This document shows, in pieces, positions 1 through 7,849 of a stretch of DNA of 51,348 nucleotides; position 1 is the stretch's first letter; the number at the start of each line of letters is the position of its first letter. The notes under the pieces are model-generated. The model was not told the origin of the DNA, did no database searches, and saw only the letters and a list, made by a program, of their open reading frames with translations. The stretch covers positions 1 through 51,348 of the IMG/VR virus record IMGVR_UViG_3300037247_001029, one strand, 5' to 3'. A program made the position numbers and the translations under genes. The stretch is from a virus.

Positions 1-127
1 TGCCGGGGCGGGTAAGCTATGGTGGCGGCTCAAAAAGGGCGCAGACACCTACGTGTTCAGCGGCAACGCCGCCCTGCGCCACCGCCGGTTCTACGAGGCC
101 TACGGCAACTACAAAGTCGGTCTCCGA
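1..127. repeat. Terminal direct repeat, left copy
   Basis: These 127 bases are identical to the last 127 of the window. The protein frame running into the right end continues without a break from this copy. An exact end overlap of this size is what an assembler leaves when it opens a circular or circularly permuted molecule at an arbitrary point, so it is probably not a biological terminal repeat. Confidence 0.95.
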
Positions 128-340
128 CCGGGCCAGACCGAGTTATGGTATTGTGGCCGGTTCAACGCCAAAGAGGGACCGGACATCCTGTGGCCAGCGT
201 GGCTGACGTACGATCAGACCTTCCAGCACATCGGCGATCACCAGTCGTATAAGTGGTGGCTGGAGAATACCAACATGACCGGGGCAGAGGTTGCGGACAA
301 GTTCGCGGCAGATCAGGCGGCAGCGCTGGGGGGTACGTGA
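1..340 (+). CDS. GT2 glycosyltransferase, C-terminal part (gene crosses the contig join)
   Basis: This is the 3' part of the gene that begins near position 50815 and runs off the right end. The frame enters at base 2 and stops with TGA at 338-340. Joined through the 127-bp overlap it encodes about 248 residues. This part holds the acceptor-side end of the catalytic domain (LWWRLKKGADTYVFSGNAAL) and an aromatic-rich tail. The stop overlaps the ATG of the next gene (TGATG), so the two are translationally coupled. See the 50815 entry for the catalytic half. Confidence 0.8.
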   Translation, partial: AGAGKLWWRLKKGADTYVFSGNAALRHRRFYEAYGNYKVGLRPGQTELWYCGRFNAKEGPDILWPAWLTYDQTFQHIGDHQSYKWWLENTNMTGAEVADKFAADQAAALGGT

Positions 341-963
341 TGAAGCATCGGATGACGATCGTAATGGCGATAGTGGTGGTCCTGGCGGTCTCGCTAGGCG
401 GGACTGCGCAGGCGGTGACGGTCCAATCTGTAAACGCCGTCGCCGTGGCCACCACGACGCCTCCCACGCTGATCTCGATCGCAGGCGGCAGGGTTGCCCA
501 TAGCGGCACCTTCCAGGCCGATATCATCGCCGACAGCTTCCCCAACGGTCTGGCGGGCTTCCAGGTCACTGTGTCGACAGTTGACCCACAGATCGCCGTG
601 GCCTTCCAATTCCTGGTGCCTGATTACGGCTTGACCGCCGCGACCTCAACTGCCACATCCGTCACAATGGCCGTGGTCGATCTCAAGGACTTGGTCCAGC
701 CGGGTGCTGAGAACGTCGTGATCGGGACGATCACCTTCCTGGGGCGGAATGAGGGAATCACCCCGATTGACATCACCGTGTTGCGGATGGACGACCAGGA
801 CGGCAGTCCGATATTGACATCAACGGCGGTGGGGTTGCTGACGGTCTCCAACTCACGGGACCTCGATGGCGATGGCATCACCGAGGACATCAACGGCAAC
901 GGATTCTTCGACTTCGCGGATGTACTGGAGTTGTTCAGGATGCTGCTGGCGCTCCCGCCATAG
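340..963 (+). CDS. Secreted cohesin-like / dockerin-like protein
   Basis: The protein has 207 residues. ATG 340 is chosen because it overlaps the preceding stop and is followed at once by a signal peptide: KHR, a hydrophobic stretch, then cleavage near AQA at about residue 25. Residues about 40-165 form a beta-rich domain resembling a cohesin (GLAGFQVTVS, then GTITFLG). The C-terminus has a calcium-binding dockerin-like duplex, DLDGDG followed by DINGNGFFDFADV. The family pattern is common in cell-surface proteins of archaea and some Chloroflexota. A phage copy inside a glycan island suggests a surface-displayed adhesin or host-surface modifier; that role is inferred. Confidence 0.65.
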   Translation: MKHRMTIVMAIVVVLAVSLGGTAQAVTVQSVNAVAVATTTPPTLISIAGGRVAHSGTFQADIIADSFPNGLAGFQVTVSTVDPQIAVAFQFLVPDYGLTAATSTATSVTMAVVDLKDLVQPGAENVVIGTITFLGRNEGITPIDITVLRMDDQDGSPILTSTAVGLLTVSNSRDLDGDGITEDINGNGFFDFADVLELFRMLLALPP

Positions 964-971
964 GTGGGCCT

Positions 972-1304
972 GTGCCTAAATACACGCGGGGCTACAGAGC
1001 CCAGTTCCTGCCGACGATGCGGGAGTTGGAGATGCTATCGTGGGCGGCCCGCGGTCTCGGGAACAAGGAGATCGCGTTGAAGCTAGGCGTCGCGGTGTCG
1101 ACCGTCGCGGGCCACATGGAGTCGGTCAACAGGAAGCTGGACGCCAACGGCCGCGCACACGCCGTGTTCAAGGCACTGCGGATGGGCTGGCTCGATAGGG
1201 ATACCGCAGTGCCGATGCCCAGGGTGTTGGTACTCGTGCCGAAGGGCGCGCCGCCGGTGGAGGTGGTCTACTTGGAGGACGATGATGACGACAACAGGAT
1301 ATGA
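972..1304 (+). CDS. LuxR/GerE-type helix-turn-helix regulator
   Basis: The protein has 110 residues and starts at GTG 972 behind GGTGGG. Residues about 13-75 match a GerE helix-turn-helix: LPTMRELEMLSWAARGLGNK, then EIALKLGVAVSTVAGHMESV. No receiver or ligand domain is present. The tail is short and very acidic (EDDDDDN). Stand-alone GerE domains usually bind DNA. Its position among surface-glycan genes suggests it controls that cluster or a host cell-surface operon, which is inference. The 3' end overlaps the next gene by about 20 nt. Confidence 0.75.
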   Translation: MPKYTRGYRAQFLPTMRELEMLSWAARGLGNKEIALKLGVAVSTVAGHMESVNRKLDANGRAHAVFKALRMGWLDRDTAVPMPRVLVLVPKGAPPVEVVYLEDDDDDNRI

Positions 1305-1905
1305 CCCGACGGTCTATCAGAACCAGGCGTGGTTTGACTCGCTCAGCAACACCGACGACCACAACCGCCGCGCCCTGTTCGCCGTACTGGCCCTCCTGGG
1401 CAAACCCAAAACCTTCATGGACATCGGCTGTGGCACTGGTGCCCTGGTCAAGTTGATGATCAGGCTGGAGGACTCTTGGGACCCCGAGCAGTTTTCAATC
1501 GGGCTTGAACTATGGCTGCCCGAGTACTCGACCTTGGATCGTCGCCTATTCGCGGTGGACCTGCGGGACCACTACGACCACGGACGCCAGTTTGAGCTGG
1601 TGACGTGTTGGGAGGTCGGCGAACACCTGCCCGAGGAGTCCGCGGACACCCTATGCGACAACATCGCCCGGCACGTGCGCCCTGGTGGCTACCTGGTCTT
1701 CACCGCGGCCCGCCCACGCCAGGGTGGCGACTATCATGTCAACGAGCAGCCGCAGTCCTATTGGCGCGAGAAGCTGACAGCACGTGGTCTCCAGTACGAC
1801 CAGGACCTGACAAGTCGTATGTCAGTGGCCTGGAAGTGGGCGACCGGCCCCTGCAAATGGCTGCCAAAGAACGTCATGGTGTTCAGCAAGGGGGATGACG
1901 GATGA
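1285..1905 (+). CDS. Class I SAM-dependent methyltransferase
   Basis: The protein has about 206 residues. ATG 1285 is preferred over ATG 1282 because GGAGG at 1274-1278 then has a 6-nt spacer. Motif I is FMDIGCGTGALVK near residue 45, followed by an acidic strand end (FSIGLEL), a VTCWEVGEHL segment and a post-motif RPGGYLVFTA, the layout of a Rossmann-fold methyltransferase of the Methyltransf_11/23 type. The neighbours are sugar-transferring enzymes, so a sugar or surface lipid is a likely substrate. The substrate cannot be read from the sequence. Confidence 0.8.
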   Translation: MTTTGYDPTVYQNQAWFDSLSNTDDHNRRALFAVLALLGKPKTFMDIGCGTGALVKLMIRLEDSWDPEQFSIGLELWLPEYSTLDRRLFAVDLRDHYDHGRQFELVTCWEVGEHLPEESADTLCDNIARHVRPGGYLVFTAARPRQGGDYHVNEQPQSYWREKLTARGLQYDQDLTSRMSVAWKWATGPCKWLPKNVMVFSKGDDG

Positions 1906-1919
1906 TCACAGGCAGCGAA

Positions 1920-2375
1920 TTAGGCGATGTCCCGTGTGAGCGCATGAATGTAGAGATCAATGTGATGCACCACTACGGTGTCGCCGTTCCCGTCGGCGGT
2001 GAAGCGGAGGTCGACCGTGTCCGTCGCTACAAGCCGCACCAGGCCGCTGATGCCGACGAAGCCCTGGTCCATGCCGCCCCCGATCTGGCGGTTAAACTCC
2101 AGCTTCTGATCGCGGACCCCGTTGATGAACACGGACCCCTGTTTGAGGCTGTTGGCGCTGCCCGACACGGACATCCCGGCATGGACCTCGTAGAGGCCGC
2201 CGCCAGCCGCACCGATGACGAGTTGATCGTTGGCCGCGTCGACCTCGACGATGTCGGAGGGGCCGCCCAGTCCGGCGACCGATGTGGTCCACTTGACGAA
2301 GTTGCCCGCGACGGGGATGTTGATGGTCGTGCCGGCCTCGTTGATCTCGAACAGTTCCCCATAGGCGTCCGACAT
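1920..2375 (-). CDS. C1q/TNF-like jelly-roll protein on the opposite strand
   Basis: The protein has 151 residues. ATG (complement 2373-2375) is preceded by GGAGGTG at a good distance. The sequence alternates beta strands: INIPVAGNFVKWT, LYEVHAGMSVSGS, VFINGVRDQKLEF, GISGLVRLVATDTVDLRF, and a final VVVHHIDLYIHAL. This matches the trimeric C1q-like domains found in phage tail or capsid fibres. It is the only leftward gene between about 0 and 17 kb and lies between a methyltransferase and a giant glycosyltransferase, so it looks like an independently expressed add-on (moron). Confidence 0.7.
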   Translation of the reverse strand: MSDAYGELFEINEAGTTINIPVAGNFVKWTTSVAGLGGPSDIVEVDAANDQLVIGAAGGGLYEVHAGMSVSGSANSLKQGSVFINGVRDQKLEFNRQIGGGMDQGFVGISGLVRLVATDTVDLRFTADGNGDTVVVHHIDLYIHALTRDIA

Positions 2376-2420
2376 GGCGCACCTCCGCGGGGAGTGTAGC
2401 ATGCGAGAAAGGACGAGGGA

Positions 2421-5400
2421 TTGAAGGTCTACATCGAGCCCCGCTTCGAGGGTCAGGACCAGGGTGAGGGCGGCATCCGGCGTGTCGTCGAGGCACAACG
2501 CGCCTGGTTGCCCAAGATGGGCATCGAGGTTGTCGACAACCTGGGCGCCGCCGACCTGGTAGCCACCCATGCCGCGGTCGCCACGACCACTGTCCCGGTC
2601 GACATCCCGTGGGTCGTCCACACCCACGGCCTGTACTGGTCGGAGTATGCCTGGACAAGCTGGCCACACAAACTCAACGGGAGGGTCATCAGCGCCATAC
2701 GCCAGGCCGATCACGTGACGGCGCCCAGTGAATGGGTCGCCCAGGCCTTGCGACGCGGGATGTGGCTCCAGCCTACGGTCCTGCATCACGGGATCGACGA
2801 GGCGGACTGGCTGCCGGGGACCAATGGCGGCTACGTCCTGTGGAACAAGACTCGCGTCGACCCCATCTGTGACCCCAGCCCGATTATCACCCTGGCCAAG
2901 ATGAACCCCGCCGTCCACTTCATCTCGACCTATGGCGCCGAAGGGCTGGCCAACCTGGAACTGACCGGCGTGCTGCCATATCAGCAGGCCAGGGAATGGG
3001 TCCGTGACGCAGGCGTCTACCTGTGTACGACGCGCGAGACCTTTGGCATCGGCACGATCGAGGCGATGGCCGCAGGCGTCCCCGTCGTGGGTTGGGACTG
3101 GGGCGGGCAGCGCGAGATCATCGATCATCGGGTCAACGGCTGGCTGGCGCCTGTGGGCGACTATGCCGGATTGACCGAGGGCATCCAGTGGGCGCTGGAA
3201 AACCGCGAGGCCGTGGGGGCCGAGGCACGGCGCAAGGTCCTGGCGATGTTCACCTGGGAACGGGCGATGTCCCGGTACGTGTCCCTGTACGAAGGGGTCT
3301 GTGGGGCCGTCGCCGAGCGATCTTCGGCGCCCCGTGTCTCGATCATCGTCCCATGTTACAACCTGGCAAAGTATCTGCCCGACACTATCAAGAGCTTACA
3401 GGCCCAGTCCATGTCGGACTGGGAGGCCATCATCGTCAACGATGCCAGCACGGACGATACCGAACGGGTCGCCAACGCCCTGGCTGCGGAGGATCGTCGT
3501 GTCAGGGCCGTCCACCTGGCCGAGAATCAGTATCTGGCAGGCGCGCTCAATGAGGGCGTGAGGGAGAGCCAAGGCCGCTACATCTTGCCGCTGGATGCCG
3601 ACAACATGGTGGACGCCAATACACTGGCACGGCTGTCGTCTGCGTTGGATTCCGACAGGATGATCGACATCGCGTACGGCGGCGCCCGCTTTGTGCTGGA
3701 GGATGGGACCACCCCTGACACCAGCGTGGGCGCCGGCGGCGTATCCGGCTGGCCTACGGCCTTCTCCTTCATGGGGCAGATACAGGGGCGCAACCAGATA
3801 CCGTCCACTGCCATGTACCGCCGTCGTGTGTGGGACCGGAGCGGGGGATACCGACGCCGCTGGCGGACCAGCGAGGATGCGGACTTCTGGACCCGCGCCG
3901 TATCCCTGGGCTTTCAGGCGACCAAGGTGTCCCCACGCCCGACGTTGGTGTACCGTCAGCGCGAGGAGTCGATGAGCCGGGTCAATCCGCGGCCCGACTA
4001 TCCCGCCTGGTATCCCTGGAGCCGCCGGAAGGTACTGACACCGTTTGGTGTCGCGGACAAGCCACCGGCCAGCATCAACGAGGGTTTGAGTTGGGTTGTG
4101 CCATCGGCGGAGCCCGCCAAGGTGGGCGTGATCATCCCGGTCGGGCCCGGCCACCAAGAACTGGTGATCGATGCGTTGGATTCGGTCGAGGCGCAGACCT
4201 ACCGGTCCTGGCAGGTCATAGTGGTCAACGACACGGGCGAACGGCTTGAGATCCCCCACACGTGGGCCAATGTCCTCCACGCCGACGGCCTGCCGGACAG
4301 ATTGGGACCCGGTGCGGCACGCAACAGCGCGATCGCCATGCTGGACAAGACGGTCAAGTGGTTCGTGCCACTGGACGCCGACGACTACCTCCAGGCCGAC
4401 GCGATCGACGTTATGGTCAGGGCCTGGGAAGACGGCGGCGGCGTCATCTACAGCCAGTGGTACGATGACTTCGGCGATGAGGTCAAGGTCTACGACCCGC
4501 CCGACTACGACGCCCGGCTGCTGCTCCGCAAAGGCATGATACACGCGGTCACGGCCCTGTACCCGGTCGATGCCTGGCGCGAGGTCGGCGGCTTTGACAC
4601 GACCCTGACCCACTGGGAGGATTGGGACTTCCATCTGCGCCTGGCCAACGCGGGCATCTGCGGGACGCGGATACCGGTGCCCCTGTGGACCTACCGGAAG
4701 ACCAAGGGGAAGCGCCGCGAGCAGAACAGGGCGACCTTCGACGAGGGCAAAAACGCTATACTTGACCGGTGGCGCCCCTATTGGGAAGGAGGGAAGACTC
4801 TCATGGCTTGTCAAGGATGCCCCGGTGGGGGCGGTAATCGGTACGCGAAGCCGCCCTCAGTGGGCGGTGGCGGCAGCGCCCCGGCCAGGGCGCCTGAGGG
4901 CTACAAGTCGGTGGACTTCCACGGCCAGTCGACCGGCACACGCGAGTACAAGGGCGCGGAGACCGGCACCAGGTACCGCTTTGGCAACAACGCGGGCCAT
5001 CGCCGGAAGTTCGTCTACGAGAAGGATGTCCCTGGGCTGCTGGCCTTCATGGACGGTGGGGTAGCCCTGTTCTCGGTGGTGGCCGAAGACATCGGACCGC
5101 TCCAGACCGCACCACCGCTGGAGGCAGTGGGGCCGCCTGAGACGCCCCCGGTGGTCCACGACGCGCCGATGGCACAGGTCGAGGGGCCAGACCTGGAGAC
5201 CGACGCTGCGAAGCCGGCTGCCACGGCGGTAGCCGAACCGCAGGCGGCCCAGGGGGGCGACCCGGCAGCTACCCGTAATCCGACTGTCAAGGAGTTGCGG
5301 GACATGATCAAGGCAGGGCTGCCGTCAGAGGAACTGACCATGATGCTGATGAAAGAGAAGATGGGCGAGAAGCGCAGCACGGCATTGACGCTCCTGGAGG

Positions 5401-5429
5401 CCGCCCTGCGTGAGGCCCAGGGTCTGTGA
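2421..5429 (+). CDS. Giant GT4-GT2-GT2 glycosyltransferase with a C-terminal capsid-like tail
   Basis: The protein has 1002 residues and starts at TTG 2421 behind AAAGGA. Residues 1-295 are a GT-B fold GT4 enzyme with the EX7E pattern (RETFGIGTIEAMAAG). Residues about 303-550 are a GT2 domain with VSIIVPCYN, NDASTDDTE, LPLDADN and RTSEDADFW. Residues about 567-790 are a second GT2 domain with VGVIIPVGPG, VPLDADDY and HWEDWDF. Three transferase domains suggest stepwise building of an oligosaccharide. Residues 795-1002 differ completely: MACQGCPGGGGNRY, an alanine/proline-rich linker and a charged helical end. An AAGGAGG at 4786-4792 precedes the in-frame ATG at 4803, so this tail may also be made alone. 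Confidence 0.85.
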   Translation: MKVYIEPRFEGQDQGEGGIRRVVEAQRAWLPKMGIEVVDNLGAADLVATHAAVATTTVPVDIPWVVHTHGLYWSEYAWTSWPHKLNGRVISAIRQADHVTAPSEWVAQALRRGMWLQPTVLHHGIDEADWLPGTNGGYVLWNKTRVDPICDPSPIITLAKMNPAVHFISTYGAEGLANLELTGVLPYQQAREWVRDAGVYLCTTRETFGIGTIEAMAAGVPVVGWDWGGQREIIDHRVNGWLAPVGDYAGLTEGIQWALENREAVGAEARRKVLAMFTWERAMSRYVSLYEGVCGAVAERSSAPRVSIIVPCYNLAKYLPDTIKSLQAQSMSDWEAIIVNDASTDDTERVANALAAEDRRVRAVHLAENQYLAGALNEGVRESQGRYILPLDADNMVDANTLARLSSALDSDRMIDIAYGGARFVLEDGTTPDTSVGAGGVSGWPTAFSFMGQIQGRNQIPSTAMYRRRVWDRSGGYRRRWRTSEDADFWTRAVSLGFQATKVSPRPTLVYRQREESMSRVNPRPDYPAWYPWSRRKVLTPFGVADKPPASINEGLSWVVPSAEPAKVGVIIPVGPGHQELVIDALDSVEAQTYRSWQVIVVNDTGERLEIPHTWANVLHADGLPDRLGPGAARNSAIAMLDKTVKWFVPLDADDYLQADAIDVMVRAWEDGGGVIYSQWYDDFGDEVKVYDPPDYDARLLLRKGMIHAVTALYPVDAWREVGGFDTTLTHWEDWDFHLRLANAGICGTRIPVPLWTYRKTKGKRREQNRATFDEGKNAILDRWRPYWEGGKTLMACQGCPGGGGNRYAKPPSVGGGGSAPARAPEGYKSVDFHGQSTGTREYKGAETGTRYRFGNNAGHRRKFVYEKDVPGLLAFMDGGVALFSVVAEDIGPLQTAPPLEAVGPPETPPVVHDAPMAQVEGPDLETDAAKPAATAVAEPQAAQGGDPAATRNPTVKELRDMIKAGLPSEELTMMLMKEKMGEKRSTALTLLEAALREAQGL

Positions 5430-5635
5430 CGACACGTCAGGATGCGCTGGACGACCTTATCGAACGCCGCGCAGCACAGTGGGAACTCAGGGGCTGCAAG
5501 GCCATCGGCTCCTTCGATGAATCTGGAATCTTGAAAGGCGATGGCTCCGGTGACTGGGTGCAAGAATCAACCCCTCGGCAGGACTGGTGGCCGCTTATCC
5601 TCTTGGCGCGTCGGTATGTGGAGCTTTCCGCATGA
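5426..5635 (+). CDS. Hypothetical protein, 69 aa
   Basis: GTG 5426 overlaps the preceding TGA. The sequence is acidic at the N-terminus with a tryptophan-rich second half (GDWVQESTPRQDWWPLILLA). No family is recognised. It is kept because it fills the interval exactly between two genes coupled by stop/start overlaps at both ends. Confidence 0.55.
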   Translation: MTTRQDALDDLIERRAAQWELRGCKAIGSFDESGILKGDGSGDWVQESTPRQDWWPLILLARRYVELSA

Positions 5636-5961
5636 CCGCGCCGGACAATCTGTTGGAGTTCGTGGCGGCGGCCTTGGCCGCCTGGCGCCTGGCGGCCTTC
5701 CTGGTACTCGAGCGCGGGCCGTGGGAGATGGCCACCCGACTGCGGTCCCTCGTGGGCGTCGAGCATGATGAGGATGGGGACCCGACCAACTGGCCAACGC
5801 GGATGCCCGGTGCGCTGTTCGGCTGCGTCTGGTGCATGACGGCATGGACAGCCGGGGCGATGTATGGCATCCTGCTGGTCAGGCCCGAGATCGTGATAGG
5901 CCTGGGGATATGGGGCCTGGCGACGGCCATCGACGGGGCCGTGCGGGGAGGTCGTGCGTGA
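5632..5961 (+). CDS. DUF1360-type small membrane protein
   Basis: The protein has 109 residues; ATG 5632 overlaps the upstream TGA (ATGA). The N-terminus is a hydrophobic helix (FVAAALAAWRLAAFLV). A second membrane segment carries the GALFGCVWCMTAWTAGAMY motif, and a third hydrophobic helix follows near residues 85-103. The WxxCxWCxxxW-type core is the hallmark of DUF1360, found in phages and in sporulation-associated proteins. Function is unknown. It lies just ahead of the head-tail connector genes. Confidence 0.7.
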   Translation: MTAPDNLLEFVAAALAAWRLAAFLVLERGPWEMATRLRSLVGVEHDEDGDPTNWPTRMPGALFGCVWCMTAWTAGAMYGILLVRPEIVIGLGIWGLATAIDGAVRGGRA

Positions 5962-6131
5962 AGGATCTGATGATCTGTCTCCTGGCGACCATGTGGGCCT
6001 TCGGGGTCATAATCTATATGCATAGGTCCACACCGCGTTGGATTCTCCAGACAGTCGGCGACGGCGACAATTGCCTCAACGAGTACACCTTTGACCCGAT
6101 AGTGACAGAGACCTTTAGCAACGGGAGATAG
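5958..6131 (+). CDS. Small single-pass membrane protein, 57 aa
   Basis: GTG 5958 sits behind GGGGAGG and overlaps the previous stop. One N-terminal transmembrane helix (LMICLLATMWAFGVIIYMH) is followed by a short polar exterior domain with a single cysteine. The size fits a holin-like or accessory membrane peptide, but no lysis signature is present. Confidence 0.55.
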   Translation: MKDLMICLLATMWAFGVIIYMHRSTPRWILQTVGDGDNCLNEYTFDPIVTETFSNGR

Positions 6132-6134
6132 CCG

Positions 6135-7409
6135 ATGGCGCGCGCTAGGACCAAGACCCTGCTCCCCCTGGATACCTGGGCCGAGATCGTCGGCCTGGAT
6201 CCGCGCCACTTCAACCAAGTCACGACCGCAGCCCTGCCCAACACGTCCTGTAGCGCGGTGGTGAAGCAGTACGCCTGGCAGGAATCGGGTCAGGTGGCAC
6301 GGGAGGACATCGCTCAGGCGATCGCCCACGCGGAGCGCCAGGTGACGCGCGAGCTTGGCTATACACCCGTGCCGGATTGGATCGTCGACGAGCGCGTACG
6401 GACAGTCCAGCCGGGCATACCGGACGTGATCAACAAGGGTCAGGCCGATGCCCGCGGCTTCGCCATGCCCGCGTTCCTGGCAAAGAAGCACTTCATCACC
6501 GGCGGCATCGAGGCCAAGACGTTGATCGAGGCAGGGGCCGACATGGCCTACACGGACGAAGACGGGGACGGCTACTTAGAAACGGCCACCGTAATCGTCG
6601 CGACCACCGTGACCGACCCCGCGGAGATCGCGGTCTACTACCCCGGTGAGAATGGCCGTGACGAATGGGAGATACGGCCCCTCAACGACCCGCTCACTCG
6701 GCGTCGGTCCGTCACAATCGCGGGCGGTAATGCCACGATCGTCATGGCATCCGAGCAACTGGTCGACGCCAACCTGCTGGCCGCCCTAAATCCGGCAGCC
6801 GTCGACGGGGATGTGGCCAGCAACTTCAACGCGACCGTCGATGTCTTCCGCCACTTCAACGACCCGCAGACCCAAGTCACGCTGATGTGGCTGCCCACGG
6901 CCCAGTTCTGCGACTGTGGAACCACCGGCTGCGTGACCTGTGCCCACACGGTCCAGACCGGCTGCTTCGTGTCGCGGGACCTGCGGAACAGCATCATCAA
7001 CTTCTCGGCGGCCACGTGGAACGCCACGACCGAGGCCTTCGACACGGCCGTCCCGACGGTGTCCCGCATCCCCGAGAACCTGCGGGCCTTCTACTACGCG
7101 GGATTCCAGGACCTGGACCATGCCGATGCGCCGAGGCTTGAGATGGACCCCGACCTGGCGCGGCACATCGCCTACCTATCCCTGCTCCACCTCCCGCGAC
7201 CGGTCTGTAGCTGCGACGCCGTCAAGACCTTGTTTGCGGACAAGCGCACCGACCTGGCGTTACGGGTTAGCACGCAGGCAGCGAGCCAGTCGTACCAACT
7301 AAGTCCGCGGCACCTCAACAACCCGTGGGGGACCCAACGGGCGGCGATCGAGGCCTGGTCCTTCTTGCACCAGGGTGACGTAGTGGTCGGCCAGGCGGTG
7401 TCGTTGTGA
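6135..7409 (+). CDS. Probable head-tail connector/neck protein
   Basis: The protein has 424 residues; ATG 6135 follows GGGAG. The first 90 residues (EDIAQAIAHAERQVTRELGY) resemble the helical fold of head-tail adaptors. A beta-rich middle section and a cysteine cluster near residues 255-275 (CDCGTTGCVTCAH) follow, with another CSCD near residue 355. It lies upstream of a tail-tube-like gene, the usual place of connector proteins. The cysteine cluster may bind a metal. The connector role is inferred from position and length. Confidence 0.5.
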   Translation: MARARTKTLLPLDTWAEIVGLDPRHFNQVTTAALPNTSCSAVVKQYAWQESGQVAREDIAQAIAHAERQVTRELGYTPVPDWIVDERVRTVQPGIPDVINKGQADARGFAMPAFLAKKHFITGGIEAKTLIEAGADMAYTDEDGDGYLETATVIVATTVTDPAEIAVYYPGENGRDEWEIRPLNDPLTRRRSVTIAGGNATIVMASEQLVDANLLAALNPAAVDGDVASNFNATVDVFRHFNDPQTQVTLMWLPTAQFCDCGTTGCVTCAHTVQTGCFVSRDLRNSIINFSAATWNATTEAFDTAVPTVSRIPENLRAFYYAGFQDLDHADAPRLEMDPDLARHIAYLSLLHLPRPVCSCDAVKTLFADKRTDLALRVSTQAASQSYQLSPRHLNNPWGTQRAAIEAWSFLHQGDVVVGQAVSL

Positions 7410-7519
7410 TTCAAGAAGCTATGGAGTGGTGGGAATACCATCACTACCGGGCCAAACACACTAAGATCGGACGAAAGGGCTGTCCGTTTTGCCATCCCGA
7501 ACTGCTGGATGAGGCCTAA
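7406..7519 (+). CDS. Mini zinc-knuckle protein, 37 aa
   Basis: GTG 7406 overlaps the preceding stop and TAA 7517-7519 overlaps the next ATG (TAATG), so the gene fits its interval exactly. It encodes a basic/aromatic N-terminus and GCPFCHPELL at the end, a CxxCH metal-binding type motif. Such short CxxC proteins recur throughout this phage. Confidence 0.6.
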   Translation: MIQEAMEWWEYHHYRAKHTKIGRKGCPFCHPELLDEA

Positions 7520-7809
7520 TGACGCAACCCCGACTGATTGACCGCGACTACGAGGACGCCGATGGGTACTGGTGGCGCGTGCGCGTCCCCGAGGACTGTG
7601 ACGACCCATCGGTGGGTATCCCGATCGGGCCGCCTGACCTGACGGCGCTTGGTTTACCGCCTGACCTACAGCGGACACTCCACAACCAGCTATGGTCCAG
7701 GCGCCTATTCACGCGCCGCGACCTGCGGGGCCGGATGCGCGAGGTACAGGCGGCCCTCCAGGCCACCTATAGGGTCGACGCCCAGGTAGTGACGGCCCTC
7801 TACGTTTGA
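7519..7809 (+). CDS. Hypothetical structural-region protein, 96 aa
   Basis: The acidic N-terminal half is followed by a basic, helical C-terminal half (FTRRDLRGRMREVQAALQAT). No family is recognised. Its position between the connector and the tail tube is where tail-completion or head-closure proteins are usually found; this is position-based inference only. Confidence 0.55.
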   Translation: MTQPRLIDRDYEDADGYWWRVRVPEDCDDPSVGIPIGPPDLTALGLPPDLQRTLHNQLWSRRLFTRRDLRGRMREVQAALQATYRVDAQVVTALYV

Positions 7810-7849
7810 GGTATGATGTCGGCGTTCACAACCCCGAGGAGGGCACGCG

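Noticed and set aside
1902-2399. Rightward frame opposite the C1q-like gene
   Set aside because: It has no ribosome site and no structural pattern, while the leftward frame has both.
3396-4814. Leftward frame of 472 codons opposite the giant glycosyltransferase
   Set aside because: Composition follows the sense gene in reverse and no motifs are visible; the sense strand clearly encodes two GT2 domains.
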